Source: Sphingomonadaceae bacterium
GTDB taxonomy: Bacteria; Pseudomonadota; Alphaproteobacteria; Sphingomonadales; Sphingomonadaceae
Direction: 5' to 3'
DNA length: 64,000 nucleotides
Assembly: GCA_019239915.1 (NCBI GenBank)
Contig: JAFAZF010000051.1
Span: forward strand, 151,683 to 215,682
Below, piece after piece: positions 52,559 through 62,053 of the stretch. Position 1 is the stretch's first letter. Each line of letters starts with the position of its first letter. The position numbers and the translations under genes are program-made. The notes under the pieces were generated by a model. The model did no database searches. It was not told the DNA's origin and saw only the letters and a program-made list of their open reading frames with translations.

Positions 52559-52735
52559 ATCGTTCCCCCTGGAATTGATGAGCTGCCGGGATATTCACGA
52601 GTCGACCCGTAGGGAACAAGAGAAATCTATACTTCTCGCAAGCGACGCTTCAGAGCGTTGCATGGATGGCAATCGTGCACCCGTCGGAACGACGCATCCG
52701 GCCCGCCGTTCATGCCGCTTCCCGAGGAGATACCC

Positions 52736-53815
52736 ATGCCCGCGCCAGTCCCCTATTCTCCCGGTGTTGAGACAATCGAACCCGACGAGGCGGAGACGCA
52801 GGAGGGGATCAACGCCGTGCTGCGCGCGATCCTCGACGTGACGTCGAAGGACTACGGGCACGCCGTACGCTCGGTACATGCCAAGGGGCATGGCATTGCC
52901 GAAGGCGTTCTCGAGATCGTCGACGGACTGTCGCCCGAGCTCGCACAGGGACTGTTCGCGCGAGGTGGCCGCTATGACGCGATCCTGCGCATTTCGACGA
53001 ACCCCGGCGACATCCTCGATGACAGCATTTCGGTGCCGCGCGGCGCTGCGCTCAAGGTGATTGGCGTCGACAGCGGTAGCGGCAGCCAGGATTTCGTGCT
53101 GGTTGACGAGCCGGCGTTTTTCGCGCCGAACCCGAAGATGTTCCTCCAGAACCTCAAACTGCTCGCCAGGACGACGGACAAGGCGGAAGGCTTCAAAAGG
53201 GGTCTGTCCGCGGTGCTGCGTGCGGCGGAAGGGGCGCTCGAGCTGGTCGGGCTTCAGAGCAGCGCGCTGCAATCGCTAGGCGGCGCGGCGAACAGCCATC
53301 CGCTCGGCCGCACCTACTTCAGCCAGACCGCGTTCCGCTACGGCGACCACATCGCCAAGTTCCAGCTCGCCCCCGTCTCGCCCAACCTCGTCGAGCTTGC
53401 CGGTGCGACCGTCCATACCCACGACCGCCCCGACGCGCTGCGCGAGGATGTGAGGGAGGTGCTCGCGGAGCAGGAAACGGTGTGGGAGCTGCGCGTCCAG
53501 CTCTGCACCGATCTGGAGGCGATGCCGATCGAGGATGCGAGCGTCGCCTGGGACGAGAAGCAGAGCCCGTTCCGCACCGTGGCGCGCCTGATCGTGGAAC
53601 CGCAGGCGGCGTGGGAACCAGGCATCAGCGAGAAGCGCGAGGACGAGCTCGCCTTCACGCCTTGGCACTGCCTCGAGGCGCACCGGCCGCTCGGTGGAGT
53701 CAATCGCGCGCGCAAGCCGGCTTACGAAATGTCGTCGGGCTTCCGTGGCCGCTTCAACGGTTGCCCGGTACACGAGCCGCGCGCGCTCGCCGCCGGTCGG
53801 GCGCCGCAACTCTGA
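52736..53815 (+). CDS. Catalase-superfamily protein (catalase-fold, small)
   Basis: This 359-residue protein resembles the small catalase-like group (about 350 residues) rather than full haem catalases. It contains KGHGIAEGVLEIVDG, an RGAALKVIGV segment and HPLGRTYFSQTAFRYGDHIAKFQLAP near the middle. A C-terminal CLEAHRPLGGVNRARKPAYEMSSGFRGRFNG matches the haem-side region. GAGGAG lies 6 bases before ATG 52736. Peroxidase-like activity is likely but unproven. Confidence 0.8.
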   Translation: MPAPVPYSPGVETIEPDEAETQEGINAVLRAILDVTSKDYGHAVRSVHAKGHGIAEGVLEIVDGLSPELAQGLFARGGRYDAILRISTNPGDILDDSISVPRGAALKVIGVDSGSGSQDFVLVDEPAFFAPNPKMFLQNLKLLARTTDKAEGFKRGLSAVLRAAEGALELVGLQSSALQSLGGAANSHPLGRTYFSQTAFRYGDHIAKFQLAPVSPNLVELAGATVHTHDRPDALREDVREVLAEQETVWELRVQLCTDLEAMPIEDASVAWDEKQSPFRTVARLIVEPQAAWEPGISEKREDELAFTPWHCLEAHRPLGGVNRARKPAYEMSSGFRGRFNGCPVHEPRALAAGRAPQL

Positions 53816-53818
53816 GGC

Positions 53819-54598
53819 TTAGACGCGGAACCGGTACGTGTCGCCCGGCTTGCGATCGATATCGGGCGGGAAGCTCGCACGTTTGTCGGCGAAATAGCGG
53901 CCGCGCTGATCGCCGTCCGCGGCGCGATTATAGGTCACGTAGAGAATGCGTCGCTGCTGTGCGGTGAGGTTGGGCTTGGAGGCATGCGGCGCGTAGCTGT
54001 CGAAGAAAAGCACGTCGCCGGGCGCCGTCGGAACCGGCTCGAGCGGCGCAGCACTGAGCTCGCCCGGCGTCAGCGGCTTCCACTCGGCGCCGATCAGCGA
54101 GGTGACGCGCGGCCCGCCCGCCATTTCGAGGCAGCCATTCTCGATCGTCGCCGGATCGATCGTGACGAGCGCCGTCACGAACCAGGGCGCGTAGGTCGAC
54201 CATCCGGCCTGCTGGTCCTGATGCGCTTCGAAGCCGGCGCCGCCGGGCATCTTGAAGTTGATCTTGTCCTTGAACAGCAGCGCCGGCTCGCCGATCAGCC
54301 GCTCCACCGCTTGCTGCAGCGGGCCACCGCGCATCAGCGCATCGAAGCCATCATGATGCGGGCAGAAATCCTCGATCCGCTGCACCACCTTGGCGTCCGC
54401 GTCGAGCAGGCTCGGCTCGCGATAGAGCATTTGCGCGCCCGACCGTTCGGGCAGGTCGGTTACCTCGCCGGTCCAGCGTGCGATCTCGGCGATCTCGTCG
54501 GCCGAGAAGAAGCCGGGCGCTGCCGCCCAGCCGCGCTCGCGAAACGCCTCGACCATCTCCGCGGTCACGCCGGAAGCGGCTTCGATGTCGACGGTCAT
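53819..54598 (-). CDS. PhyH-family Fe(II)/2-oxoglutarate dioxygenase, phosphonate-tailoring candidate
   Basis: This 259-residue protein of the phytanoyl-CoA dioxygenase family has the iron triad H126-x-D128 (EAHQDQQAGW) and H205 (SYAPHASKPN). The 2-oxoglutarate-binding Arg is likely R216 (AQQRRILYVTYN). Its start overlaps the stop of a nucleotidyltransferase by 4 bases. PhnY, which hydroxylates 2-aminoethylphosphonate at C1, belongs to this superfamily. The gene context suggests a similar role, which remains inference. Confidence 0.88.
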   Translation of the reverse strand: MTVDIEAASGVTAEMVEAFRERGWAAAPGFFSADEIAEIARWTGEVTDLPERSGAQMLYREPSLLDADAKVVQRIEDFCPHHDGFDALMRGGPLQQAVERLIGEPALLFKDKINFKMPGGAGFEAHQDQQAGWSTYAPWFVTALVTIDPATIENGCLEMAGGPRVTSLIGAEWKPLTPGELSAAPLEPVPTAPGDVLFFDSYAPHASKPNLTAQQRRILYVTYNRAADGDQRGRYFADKRASFPPDIDRKPGDTYRFRV

Positions 54599-55356
54599 GC
54601 TTGCAGCCTCGGCAGAATCTCGTCGCGTGCCCGTGCGACGTCTTCGGGGAAGTCGATCTCGGTCCACGGCAGATCGGTTACGTCGACGGCCGCGAACCGT
54701 TCGGGCTCGGCGAGCAGAAAATCGCGGATCACCTCCTCATACTCCAGGCTCGCGCGCGTGTCCGCCGCATAGGCTTGCGCGCGCTCGGCGATCGCCGCCG
54801 ACATGGCCGGCGAGAATCGGAAGAAGCCGACGGATTCGCCGTGGCGGACATGCGGATGCTCCGGCCGCTTGCGGAAGTCGACGATGCGATCCGCCGCGTC
54901 GAAGCAAATCTTCACGGGTTCGTCGCCGGGTTCGATCTCATGATCGAGCAGCATGATGTTCTCGCCCGCGCCGGCGAGCAGCCGCGCGTGCATGCGGTCA
55001 TCGTAAAGCACGTCGCCATCCATCAGCACGGTAGCGGTGCCGTCGCGGAGTGTCTCGCTCGCGGTCGCCAGCGAGACGCTGCTGCCTTCGCGGAACCGAG
55101 GATTGTGGACGAAGCGCACGTCGAACGGCGGCGCGATCGCGGCGATCGCACGCTCGATCTGCGCGGCCTCGAAGCCGGTGACGATCGTCACCGAGGATGC
55201 GCCGTTCTTCGCCAGCGCGGCGCAATGGCGCTCGAGCAGGCTGCGTCCTCCGAATTCGAGCAGCACCTTGGGCGCGGCGATGTCGCGATCTAGTCGCTTG
55301 CCAACGCCGGCGGCCAACAAGATTACCGAAAAGTTAGGGAGACTTGACTGCGACAA
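54595..55356 (-). CDS. LicC/PntC-like nucleotidyltransferase, likely phosphonate cytidylyltransferase
   Basis: This protein of about 253 residues has a GT-A-like NTP-transferase fold. The signature VILLAAGVGKRLDRDIAAPKVLLEFGGRSLLERH is followed by a metal Asp in VLMDGDVLYDD and LPWTEIDFPEDVARARDEI, which resembles the LicC C-terminus. Position beside AEP-synthesis genes suggests it makes CMP-AEP (PntC-like). TTG 55356 is the working start; GTG 55386 and TTG 55416 are upstream alternatives and none has a good ribosome-binding site. PhyH overlaps downstream. Confidence 0.87.
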   Translation of the reverse strand: MSQSSLPNFSVILLAAGVGKRLDRDIAAPKVLLEFGGRSLLERHCAALAKNGASSVTIVTGFEAAQIERAIAAIAPPFDVRFVHNPRFREGSSVSLATASETLRDGTATVLMDGDVLYDDRMHARLLAGAGENIMLLDHEIEPGDEPVKICFDAADRIVDFRKRPEHPHVRHGESVGFFRFSPAMSAAIAERAQAYAADTRASLEYEEVIRDFLLAEPERFAAVDVTDLPWTEIDFPEDVARARDEILPRLQA

Positions 55357-55364
55357 TGTGTCAA
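55344..55364. promoter_or_regulatory. Dyad TTGAC-N11-GTCAA in the divergent phosphonate promoter region
   Basis: TTGAC (55344-55348) and GTCAA (55360-55364) form an inverted pair overlapping the start of the nucleotidyltransferase gene, 70 bases before the PEP mutase start. They could be an operator or facing -35 elements of divergent promoters. Confidence 0.3.
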
Positions 55365-55433
55365 CCCGATGACGAACCTGAAACACGCTGATGACGCGAT
55401 CGGCGCTTCGGGACAAGTGAGGGCGGGTAAAGC

Positions 55434-57080
55434 GTGAACGAGCAAAGACGCATTGTCGCGGGCGCCCTCGTGCGTGGCGCGTTGGAGAGCCGTACCATCA
55501 AGCTGCGGCGGCTGCTGACGACACGGCCGCTGTCCTTCCTCATGGAAGCGCACAACGGCCTCTCCGCCAAGATCGCGGAAGAGGCGTGCTTCGAAGGCAT
55601 TTGGGCATCGGGGCTGACTATTTCCGCGAGCCTCGGCCTACGCGATTCCAACGAAGCCTCGTGGACGCAGGTGCTCGAGGTGCTCGAATATATGGCGGAT
55701 GCCGCTTCGATCCCGATCCTCGTCGATGGCGATACCGGCTACGGCAATTTCAACAGCGTGCGCCGGCTCGTGCGCAAGCTCGGCGAGCGTGGCATCGCCG
55801 GCGTCTGCATCGAAGACAAGCTGTTCCCGAAGACCAACAGCTTCATCGGCGAGGCGCAGCCGCTCGCCGACATCGAGGAATTCTGCGGCCGGATCCGCGC
55901 GGGCAAGGACAGCCAGACCGACGACGACTTCACGCTGGTCGCGCGCGTCGAGGCATTGATCTCGGGGCGCAGCATGGCCGAGGCGCTGCAACGCGCCGAG
56001 GCCTATCGCCAGGCGGGTGCGGATGCGATCCTGATCCATTCCAAACAGTCGACCGCCGCCGAGATCCTGACCTTCACGCGCGAATGGGCGGATCGTGCGC
56101 CGCTCGTGATCGTGCCCACGACCTATTACGCCACGCCGACCGACGTCTTCCGCAACGCCGGCATCAGCGCGGTGATCTGGGCCAATCATCTGCTGCGCGC
56201 ATCGATCACGGCGATGCAGGAGACCGCGCGCGCGATCGTGGCCGAGGAATCGCTCAACAGCATCGAAGGCCGCGTCGCGAGCGTGAAGGACATCTTCCAT
56301 CTCGCCGCGAACGGCGAGCTCGAAGCGGCCGAGCGCCGCTATCTGCCAGCGACCCAGCAGACGCGCGCGGTGATCCTCGCGGCCTCGCGCGGCGATCTCG
56401 GGTCGCTCTCCGCCGATACGCCAAAGTGCCTGGCCGACGTGCGCGGCCGCTCGGTGCTGCAGCGGCTGCTCGACGGTTTCGGCGCCGCCGGCGTGCGCCA
56501 GAATGTCGTGGTGCGCGGCTTCGGGCGGGACAAGGTGTCGGCGCAGGGCGTCGCCTTCGTCGACAATGAGCGCTTTGCGGAGACCGGCGAGGCCTTCTCG
56601 CTGGCGCAGGCGGAGGAGTGGCTCGATGGCGAACTGCTCGTCTCCTATGGCGACATCCTGTTCCGCGACTTCATCCTGCGCGGGCTGCTCGGCACCGCGG
56701 GCGAGATCGTGATCGCGGTCGATATCGCGGGGCGAAACGGCAAGGGCGATCGGGCGCGCGATCTCGTCGCGGCCGACCGGCCGCTGCATGACGATTATGA
56801 CGAGGCGCCGGCGCATCTCACGCGGGTGGCAGCCGATATCGGTGCGGAGGTGGCCGGCGGTGAGTGGATCGGGCTCGCCCGCTTCAGCCCGATCGGCGTC
56901 GCGTGGCTGCGCGAGGAGATCGATGCGCTGCGACAGGACGGGTTGCTCGAAACCGCCGACATGCCGCTGCTGCTGACGCGGATCGCCGCGAAACACCCCG
57001 TCGCCCTCCACGTCTTCTCCGGGCACTGGATGGACGTGGATACGCTGGCCGATCTCGCTGCGGCGCGGAATTTCACCTAG
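55434..57080 (+). CDS. aepX: Phosphoenolpyruvate mutase fused to a nucleotidyltransferase domain
   Basis: This 548-residue protein has two parts. The N-terminal PEP mutase barrel (about 30-300) has the diagnostic EDKX5NS motif at 127-136 ([10 protein letters not shown]), which separates true mutases from isocitrate-lyase relatives. It makes the C-P bond of phosphonopyruvate. The C-terminal NTP-transferase domain (about 310-548) opens with LAASRG (315-320) and PK at 330-331, a deviant form of the usual GxGxR loop. YGDILF supplies a metal Asp. The start is GTG 55434. Confidence 0.95.
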   Translation: MNEQRRIVAGALVRGALESRTIKLRRLLTTRPLSFLMEAHNGLSAKIAEEACFEGIWASGLTISASLGLRDSNEASWTQVLEVLEYMADAASIPILVDGDTGYGNFNSVRRLVRKLGERGIAGVCIEDKLFPKTNSFIGEAQPLADIEEFCGRIRAGKDSQTDDDFTLVARVEALISGRSMAEALQRAEAYRQAGADAILIHSKQSTAAEILTFTREWADRAPLVIVPTTYYATPTDVFRNAGISAVIWANHLLRASITAMQETARAIVAEESLNSIEGRVASVKDIFHLAANGELEAAERRYLPATQQTRAVILAASRGDLGSLSADTPKCLADVRGRSVLQRLLDGFGAAGVRQNVVVRGFGRDKVSAQGVAFVDNERFAETGEAFSLAQAEEWLDGELLVSYGDILFRDFILRGLLGTAGEIVIAVDIAGRNGKGDRARDLVAADRPLHDDYDEAPAHLTRVAADIGAEVAGGEWIGLARFSPIGVAWLREEIDALRQDGLLETADMPLLLTRIAAKHPVALHVFSGHWMDVDTLADLAAARNFT

Positions 57081-57110
57081 GCCGCTGCGGGTATGGCAAA
57101 GGCTACCGCT

Positions 57111-57187
57111 CACCCTGAGTCCGTCGGTGGGCTGTTCTTCTCTTCGCGCGAAGAAGGGCAGTGCGTCGACAAGCTCAGCACGAACGG
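57111..57187. repeat. CCGTTCG-family palindromic repeat between PEP mutase and decarboxylase genes
   Basis: The stretch reads CACCCTGAGTCCGTCGGTGG at the left and CGTCGACAAGCTCAGCACGA at the right, with a TCTTCGCGCGAAGA inner hairpin. The left arm is degenerate. It separates the PEP mutase gene from the rest of the phosphonate operon. Confidence 0.65.
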
Positions 57188-57227
57188 GCTGCTTCAAGCC
57201 GATCGGCAATCGCTCTAAGACGTCTCC

Positions 57228-58355
57228 ATGATCACCGCAGAGGATTTTCTGGCCGCGGCCGCGCGCGCCGGCTTTAATTTCTACACGGGCGTGCCGTGCA
57301 GCTTCCTGACACCGCTCATCAACGGCGTCCTCTCCGACGCCCGCGCGCGCTATGTCGGCGCGGCCAGCGAGGGCGAGGCGGTGGCGATCGCGGCCGGCGC
57401 GTGGCTGGCAGGCCGGCGCACGATCGTGATGTGCCAGAACTCGGGCCTTGGCAACGCGGTCAACCCGCTCGCCTCGCTCAACGCGCCATTCCGCATCCCA
57501 ACGCTGTTCGTGACCACCTGGCGTGGCCAGCCCGGCCTCGCCGACGAGCCGCAGCACGAGCTGATGGGGCGGATCACGCAGGATCTGCTGCGGCTGATCG
57601 AACTCGATCTGCAGAACTTCCCGTCAACAGCCGACGCGCTCGACGATGCCTTTCGAAAAGCGGTGGAGACGATCGAACGCCGCACCACCGTCGGCTGGGT
57701 AATGGCGAAGGGAGACGTCGCCGAGACCCCGCTGGAGCAGCCGCCGCTTGCGCTGCCGGTTCCCGGCATCCGCGAGCGGTTCGAGACGCGCGGGCAACGA
57801 CCGACGCGCGAAGCGGCGCTGGCGGCATTCCTCGAGCTCGCTGGCGACGACGCCGCCGTGATCGCCACGACCGGCAAATCCGGGCGCGAGCTGTTCACGC
57901 TCGCTGATCGTCCGCAGCATCTCTATCAGGTCGGTTCGATGGGCGGGGCTTCGGGCATGGCGCTCGGCGTCGCGCTGAACACGCGCCGCCGCGTCTTCGT
58001 GCTGGATGGCGACGGCGCCGCGCTGATGAAGCTCGGCAGCTTCGCGACGATCGGCGCCTATGCGCCCGACAACCTCGTCCACATCCTGCTCGATAACGGC
58101 GTCCATGATTCGACGGGCGGGCAGGCGACGGTCAGCGCCAGCGTCGATTTCGCGGGCGTCGCGCTCGCCTGCGGCTACGCCTTCGCCGCCTCATGCGACG
58201 ATCTCGCCGGCTTCCGCGCCGCGCTGGCGGCGGTGGAGGAGGGGCCGGCGCTCATCCACTTCCGGATCGCGCCGGGATCGATGGCGAAGCTCGGCCGGCC
58301 GACGATCGGCCCAGCCGACGTCGCGGATCGCTTCCGCGCCTTCCTCGCGGCATGA
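57228..58355 (+). CDS. aepY: Phosphonopyruvate decarboxylase
   Basis: This 375-residue thiamine-diphosphate enzyme converts phosphonopyruvate to phosphonoacetaldehyde, pulling the unfavourable mutase reaction forward. The N-terminal half has FYTGVPCSFLTPLINGVL and SEGEAVAIAAGAWLAGR (with the conserved Glu). The C-terminal half has the ThDP motif GDGAALMKLGSFATIGAY....LLDNGVHDSTGGQ. The length matches Ppd. Its stop overlaps the transaminase start (ATGA). Confidence 0.96.
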   Translation: MITAEDFLAAAARAGFNFYTGVPCSFLTPLINGVLSDARARYVGAASEGEAVAIAAGAWLAGRRTIVMCQNSGLGNAVNPLASLNAPFRIPTLFVTTWRGQPGLADEPQHELMGRITQDLLRLIELDLQNFPSTADALDDAFRKAVETIERRTTVGWVMAKGDVAETPLEQPPLALPVPGIRERFETRGQRPTREAALAAFLELAGDDAAVIATTGKSGRELFTLADRPQHLYQVGSMGGASGMALGVALNTRRRVFVLDGDGAALMKLGSFATIGAYAPDNLVHILLDNGVHDSTGGQATVSASVDFAGVALACGYAFAASCDDLAGFRAALAAVEEGPALIHFRIAPGSMAKLGRPTIGPADVADRFRAFLAA

Positions 58356-59440
58356 AGCAGCGGCTGTTCACGCCGGGACCGCTGACCACCGACCCGCGCG
58401 TCCGTGACGCAATGCTCCGCGACTGGGGCTCGCGCGACCGTGACTTCATCGCGCTGACTGCTGAGCTGCGGGAGCGGCTGCTGGCGGTCGCCGCGGGCGA
58501 GGCGAGCCATGTCGCGGTGCCGCTGCAGGGAAGCGGCACCTACATCCTCGAAGCTGCCGTGGCGACGCTGATCGGCGGCGCGCACAAGCTGCTCGTGCTC
58601 GTGAACGGCGCCTATGGCCGCCGCATGGTGACGATCGCTCAACGGCTCGGGCGGTCGGTCGAGGCGATCGACTGGCCCGAGAACCATCCCGTCGATCCGG
58701 ATGCCGTCGGCGCACGCCTCGCCGCCGATCCCGCGATCAGCCACGTCGCGTTCGTCCACTGCGAAACGACCACGGGCATCCTCAACCCGCTGGAGTCCGT
58801 CGCTGAGGTGGTGGCACGCGCCGGCCGGCACCTGCTGGTCGATGCGATGGCGAGCTTCGGCGCGCTGCCGATCGATCTCGCGGCCACGCCGATCACGGCC
58901 GTCCTCGCCTCCAGCAACAAGTGCATCGAGGGCCCGCCGGGTATCGCCTTCGCACTCGTTGCGCGGCCGCTCTTGCAAGAGGCTGCCGGGCGCAGCCCCT
59001 CGCTGTCGCTCGATCTCCACGCGCAATGGCGGGGCTTCGAGAAGGACGGCCAGTGGCGTTTCACGCCGCCGGTGCAGGTCGTCGCCGGCACCGTCGAGGC
59101 ACTGCGGCTGCTGGAGTACGAGGGCGGCCCGCCGGTCCGGGAGGCGCGCTATCGCGGCAATCTCACGATCCTTCGCAGCGGGCTCGAGCCGCTCGGCCAT
59201 CGCCTCTATCTCGATCCGGCGGTGCAGGGGCCGACGATCGCCACCTTCGCGCCGGCGGCGGATCGTCCATTCGATTTCGCCGGACTGTACGAGCGGCTGG
59301 CGGATCGCGGCCTCGTCATCTATCCCGGCAAGCTCACGCAGGCGGAGACGTTTCGCATCGGCTGCATCGGCGCGCTTTCGGAAGCGGATTTCCGTGAGCT
59401 CGTCGCGGCGTTCGCCGAGGATGCCGCCGCGCCCACCTGA
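58352..59440 (+). CDS. phnW: 2-aminoethylphosphonate transaminase
   Basis: This 362-residue PLP enzyme interconverts phosphonoacetaldehyde and 2-AEP. The N-terminus LFTPGPLTTDPRVRDAML is the AEP-transaminase signature. The PLP lysine is K190 (ASSNKCIEGPPG), with VDAMASFGALPID before it. In a cluster with PEP mutase it acts in the biosynthetic direction. It overlaps the decarboxylase gene by 4 bases, and the MMPL gene begins 9 bases later. Confidence 0.95.
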   Translation: MKQRLFTPGPLTTDPRVRDAMLRDWGSRDRDFIALTAELRERLLAVAAGEASHVAVPLQGSGTYILEAAVATLIGGAHKLLVLVNGAYGRRMVTIAQRLGRSVEAIDWPENHPVDPDAVGARLAADPAISHVAFVHCETTTGILNPLESVAEVVARAGRHLLVDAMASFGALPIDLAATPITAVLASSNKCIEGPPGIAFALVARPLLQEAAGRSPSLSLDLHAQWRGFEKDGQWRFTPPVQVVAGTVEALRLLEYEGGPPVREARYRGNLTILRSGLEPLGHRLYLDPAVQGPTIATFAPAADRPFDFAGLYERLADRGLVIYPGKLTQAETFRIGCIGALSEADFRELVAAFAEDAAAPT

Positions 59441-59449
59441 AGGATCGTC

Positions 59450-62053
59450 TTGCCGACCCGCCTTCTCATTTCGCTCGTGCGCTTCGCGTGCCGCCAGCCG
59501 TGGCCGATGCTCGGCGTGGCGCTGCTGCTCGCGCTGCTGTCACTCGGCTATGTCGCGGGCAACATCCAAATGTCGAGCGATGCCTCCGCGCTGATCTCGG
59601 TGAAGGTGCCGTGGCGTGCCGCCGAGCACCGCATGGACGCTGCCTTCCCCGGCAACGGTGACAGCACGCTGGTGGTGATCGACGGACAGACGCCCGAGCT
59701 TGCCGAAGCCGCCGCCGCCACGCTCGCGCAGGCGCTCGCGACCGATCACGCCCATGTCCGCGCGGTCTCCCGGCCGGATGGCGGACCGTTCTTCGCCAAG
59801 GAAGGCCTGCTGTTCGCTTCGGCCGCAGAGGTCCAGGCGACGACCGCGCGGATGATCGAGGCGCAGCCATTTCTCGGGCCACTGGCTGCCGATCCTTCGC
59901 TGCGTGGCATCGCCGGCGCGCTCGGCACGATGCTGCAAGGGGTCGCGCGCGGCGACGCCAAGCTCGACAAGATCGACGCGCCGATGGCGCACCTCGCCGC
60001 CGCGCTCGAGGCGCAGGGGGCGGGTCGACCGGCTTATTTCTCGTGGCAGAGTTTGCTGCAGAGCGGGCGGGGGACACTCGCCTTGCCGACGCGGCGCCTG
60101 CTGCTCGTCCGCCCGGTGCTCGATTACGGCGCGCTGATGCCCGGCGAGGCGTCGAGCGACGCGATCCGCGCCACGGCGGCACGGCTGCATCTCGATCCGG
60201 GCCATGGCATCACGGTGCGGCTGACCGGATCGGTCGCGCTCTCGGATGAGGAGTTCGCTTCGCTCGCCGATCATTGGTGGATCGTCGCGGGCGCGATGGC
60301 GGTGGCGATGATCGGCACGCTCTGGCTCGCGACGCGATCGCTGCGCGTCACCGGCGCGATCCTCGGCAGCACGATCATGGGGCTGGTCGTCACCACCGCG
60401 CTCGGGCTGCTGGCGGTGGGGCGGCTCAACCTCATATCGGTCGCCTTCATCCCGCTGTTCGTGGGGCTCGGCGTCGATTTTGGTATCCAGCTCGCCGTCC
60501 GCTTTCAGGCGGAGCGCCATCGCGGCGCGGCGGCCGCGGCGGCGTTCGAGGATGCGGCGGTGCGGCTCGGGCCGGCGCTGCTGCTCGCCGCCGGCGCGGT
60601 CTGCCTCGGCTTCCTCGCCTTCCTGCCGACCGACTATCGCGGCATCGCCGAACTCGGCATGATCGCGAGCATCGGCATGATCGTCGCGCTGCTGTTCAGC
60701 GCCACCGCGCTGCCTGCGTTGCTGATGATCCTGCGCCCTGGCCGGCCGCGCGATGAGGTCGAGAATATGGCGCTCGCGCCGGCCGACGCCTTCCTGCTGC
60801 GTCGCCGCCGGCTGGTGCTCGGCTCCTTCGTGGTCGCGCTCGTCGCGAGTATCGCGCTCCTACCGTTCGTCCGCTTCGACTTCGACCCGCTGCATCTGCG
60901 CGCACGCACGGGCGAGGCGGTCGCGACGATCTACGATCTGATGCGCGATCCCGATCGCACGCCCAACACGATCGACATCCTGACGCCGAACCTCGCCGCC
61001 GCGCAGGCGCTTGCCGCGCGTCTCGAGAAGCTTCCGGAGGTCGGCCGCGTCATCACCGCGGCGAGTTTCGTGCCCGACGACCAGCCTGCCAAGCTCGCGA
61101 TCATCGCCGATGCGCAGACGCTGCTCGATCTCACGCTGGATCCGGTAGCCACGCTGCCGCCGCCGAACGACGGCGACGCTGTCAAGTCGTTGGCGGGCAC
61201 TGCGACGGCGCTGCGCTTGGCCGCCGCAGGCGAGCCGGGCAAGGCCGCCGATGACGCACGCGGGCTCGCGGTGCAGTTCGAGCGGCTCGCGCGTGGCGCA
61301 CCCGCTGTGCGCGCCGCGGCCGCCGCGCTGCTCGTGCCGCCGCTGCAGACGATGCTCGGCGAGCTGCGCGACTCGCTTGCCGCGCAGCCTGTCGCGATCG
61401 GCGATCTGCCCGCGGACGTGCGCGGCGACTGGCTGGCGAAGGACGGGCAGGCGCGCGTCAACGTAGTACCGAAGGCGGCCTATGCTGGCGGTGCCGGCCT
61501 CACGAGCTTCACCAAAGCCGTGCTCGCGGTCGCGCCGGACGCGACCGGGCCGGCGGTCTCGATGCAGGGTGCGGCGCGCACCATCGCCGGCGCCTTCGTC
61601 GAGGCGGGCGTGCTCGCCTTCGCGATCGTCACCGCGCTGCTGTTCGTGGCGTTGCGCTCCTCACGCGAGGTGGTGCTGACGCTGGCGCCGGTGGTGCTCT
61701 CGATCTTCCTGACGCTCGGCACCTGCGTGCTGATCGGTCAGCCGATCAACTTCGCCAACATCATCGCCTTTCCGCTGCTGTTCGGGATCGGCGTCGCCTT
61801 CCACATCTACTTCGTGATGGCGTGGCGGGCGGGTGCGACCAACTTGCTGCAATCGAGCTTGGCACGCGCCATCTTCTTCTCCGCGCTCGCCACCGGCACC
61901 GCATTCGGCAGCCTGTGGTTCTCGCACCATCCCGGCACCGCGAGCATGGGCAAGGTGCTGATGCTGTCGCTCATATGGACGCTGGTCTGCGCGCTGATCT
62001 TCGAGCCGGCGCTGCTCGGCCCGCCACTGCCGCGCCAGGGCGAGCGCGCATGA
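59450..62053 (+). CDS. MMPL/RND-type exporter, HpnN-like
   Basis: This 867-residue membrane protein has the RND-superfamily layout: one N-terminal helix (about 20-37), a large periplasmic domain, and five to six clustered helices near 275-430 (GVDFGIQLAVRF, SSD-like). A second periplasmic domain and C-terminal helices (about 725-855) follow. It is closest in style to hopanoid exporter HpnN and other MMPL lipid exporters. TTG 59450 has AAGGA 5 bases upstream. It presumably exports the lipid product of this operon. Confidence 0.9.
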   Translation: MPTRLLISLVRFACRQPWPMLGVALLLALLSLGYVAGNIQMSSDASALISVKVPWRAAEHRMDAAFPGNGDSTLVVIDGQTPELAEAAAATLAQALATDHAHVRAVSRPDGGPFFAKEGLLFASAAEVQATTARMIEAQPFLGPLAADPSLRGIAGALGTMLQGVARGDAKLDKIDAPMAHLAAALEAQGAGRPAYFSWQSLLQSGRGTLALPTRRLLLVRPVLDYGALMPGEASSDAIRATAARLHLDPGHGITVRLTGSVALSDEEFASLADHWWIVAGAMAVAMIGTLWLATRSLRVTGAILGSTIMGLVVTTALGLLAVGRLNLISVAFIPLFVGLGVDFGIQLAVRFQAERHRGAAAAAAFEDAAVRLGPALLLAAGAVCLGFLAFLPTDYRGIAELGMIASIGMIVALLFSATALPALLMILRPGRPRDEVENMALAPADAFLLRRRRLVLGSFVVALVASIALLPFVRFDFDPLHLRARTGEAVATIYDLMRDPDRTPNTIDILTPNLAAAQALAARLEKLPEVGRVITAASFVPDDQPAKLAIIADAQTLLDLTLDPVATLPPPNDGDAVKSLAGTATALRLAAAGEPGKAADDARGLAVQFERLARGAPAVRAAAAALLVPPLQTMLGELRDSLAAQPVAIGDLPADVRGDWLAKDGQARVNVVPKAAYAGGAGLTSFTKAVLAVAPDATGPAVSMQGAARTIAGAFVEAGVLAFAIVTALLFVALRSSREVVLTLAPVVLSIFLTLGTCVLIGQPINFANIIAFPLLFGIGVAFHIYFVMAWRAGATNLLQSSLARAIFFSALATGTAFGSLWFSHHPGTASMGKVLMLSLIWTLVCALIFEPALLGPPLPRQGERA

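Noticed and set aside
53819..55356. Reading the phosphonate locus as AEP degradation
   Set aside because: PEP mutase and phosphonopyruvate decarboxylase are biosynthetic, and no phosphonatase (PhnX), PhnA/PhnZ or C-P lyase gene is seen.
55638..57557. 639-codon open frame on the minus strand opposite the PEP mutase gene
   Set aside because: It is a high-GC antisense shadow: Arg/Asp/Glu-rich low-information sequence, while the plus strand encodes a clear PEP mutase fusion.
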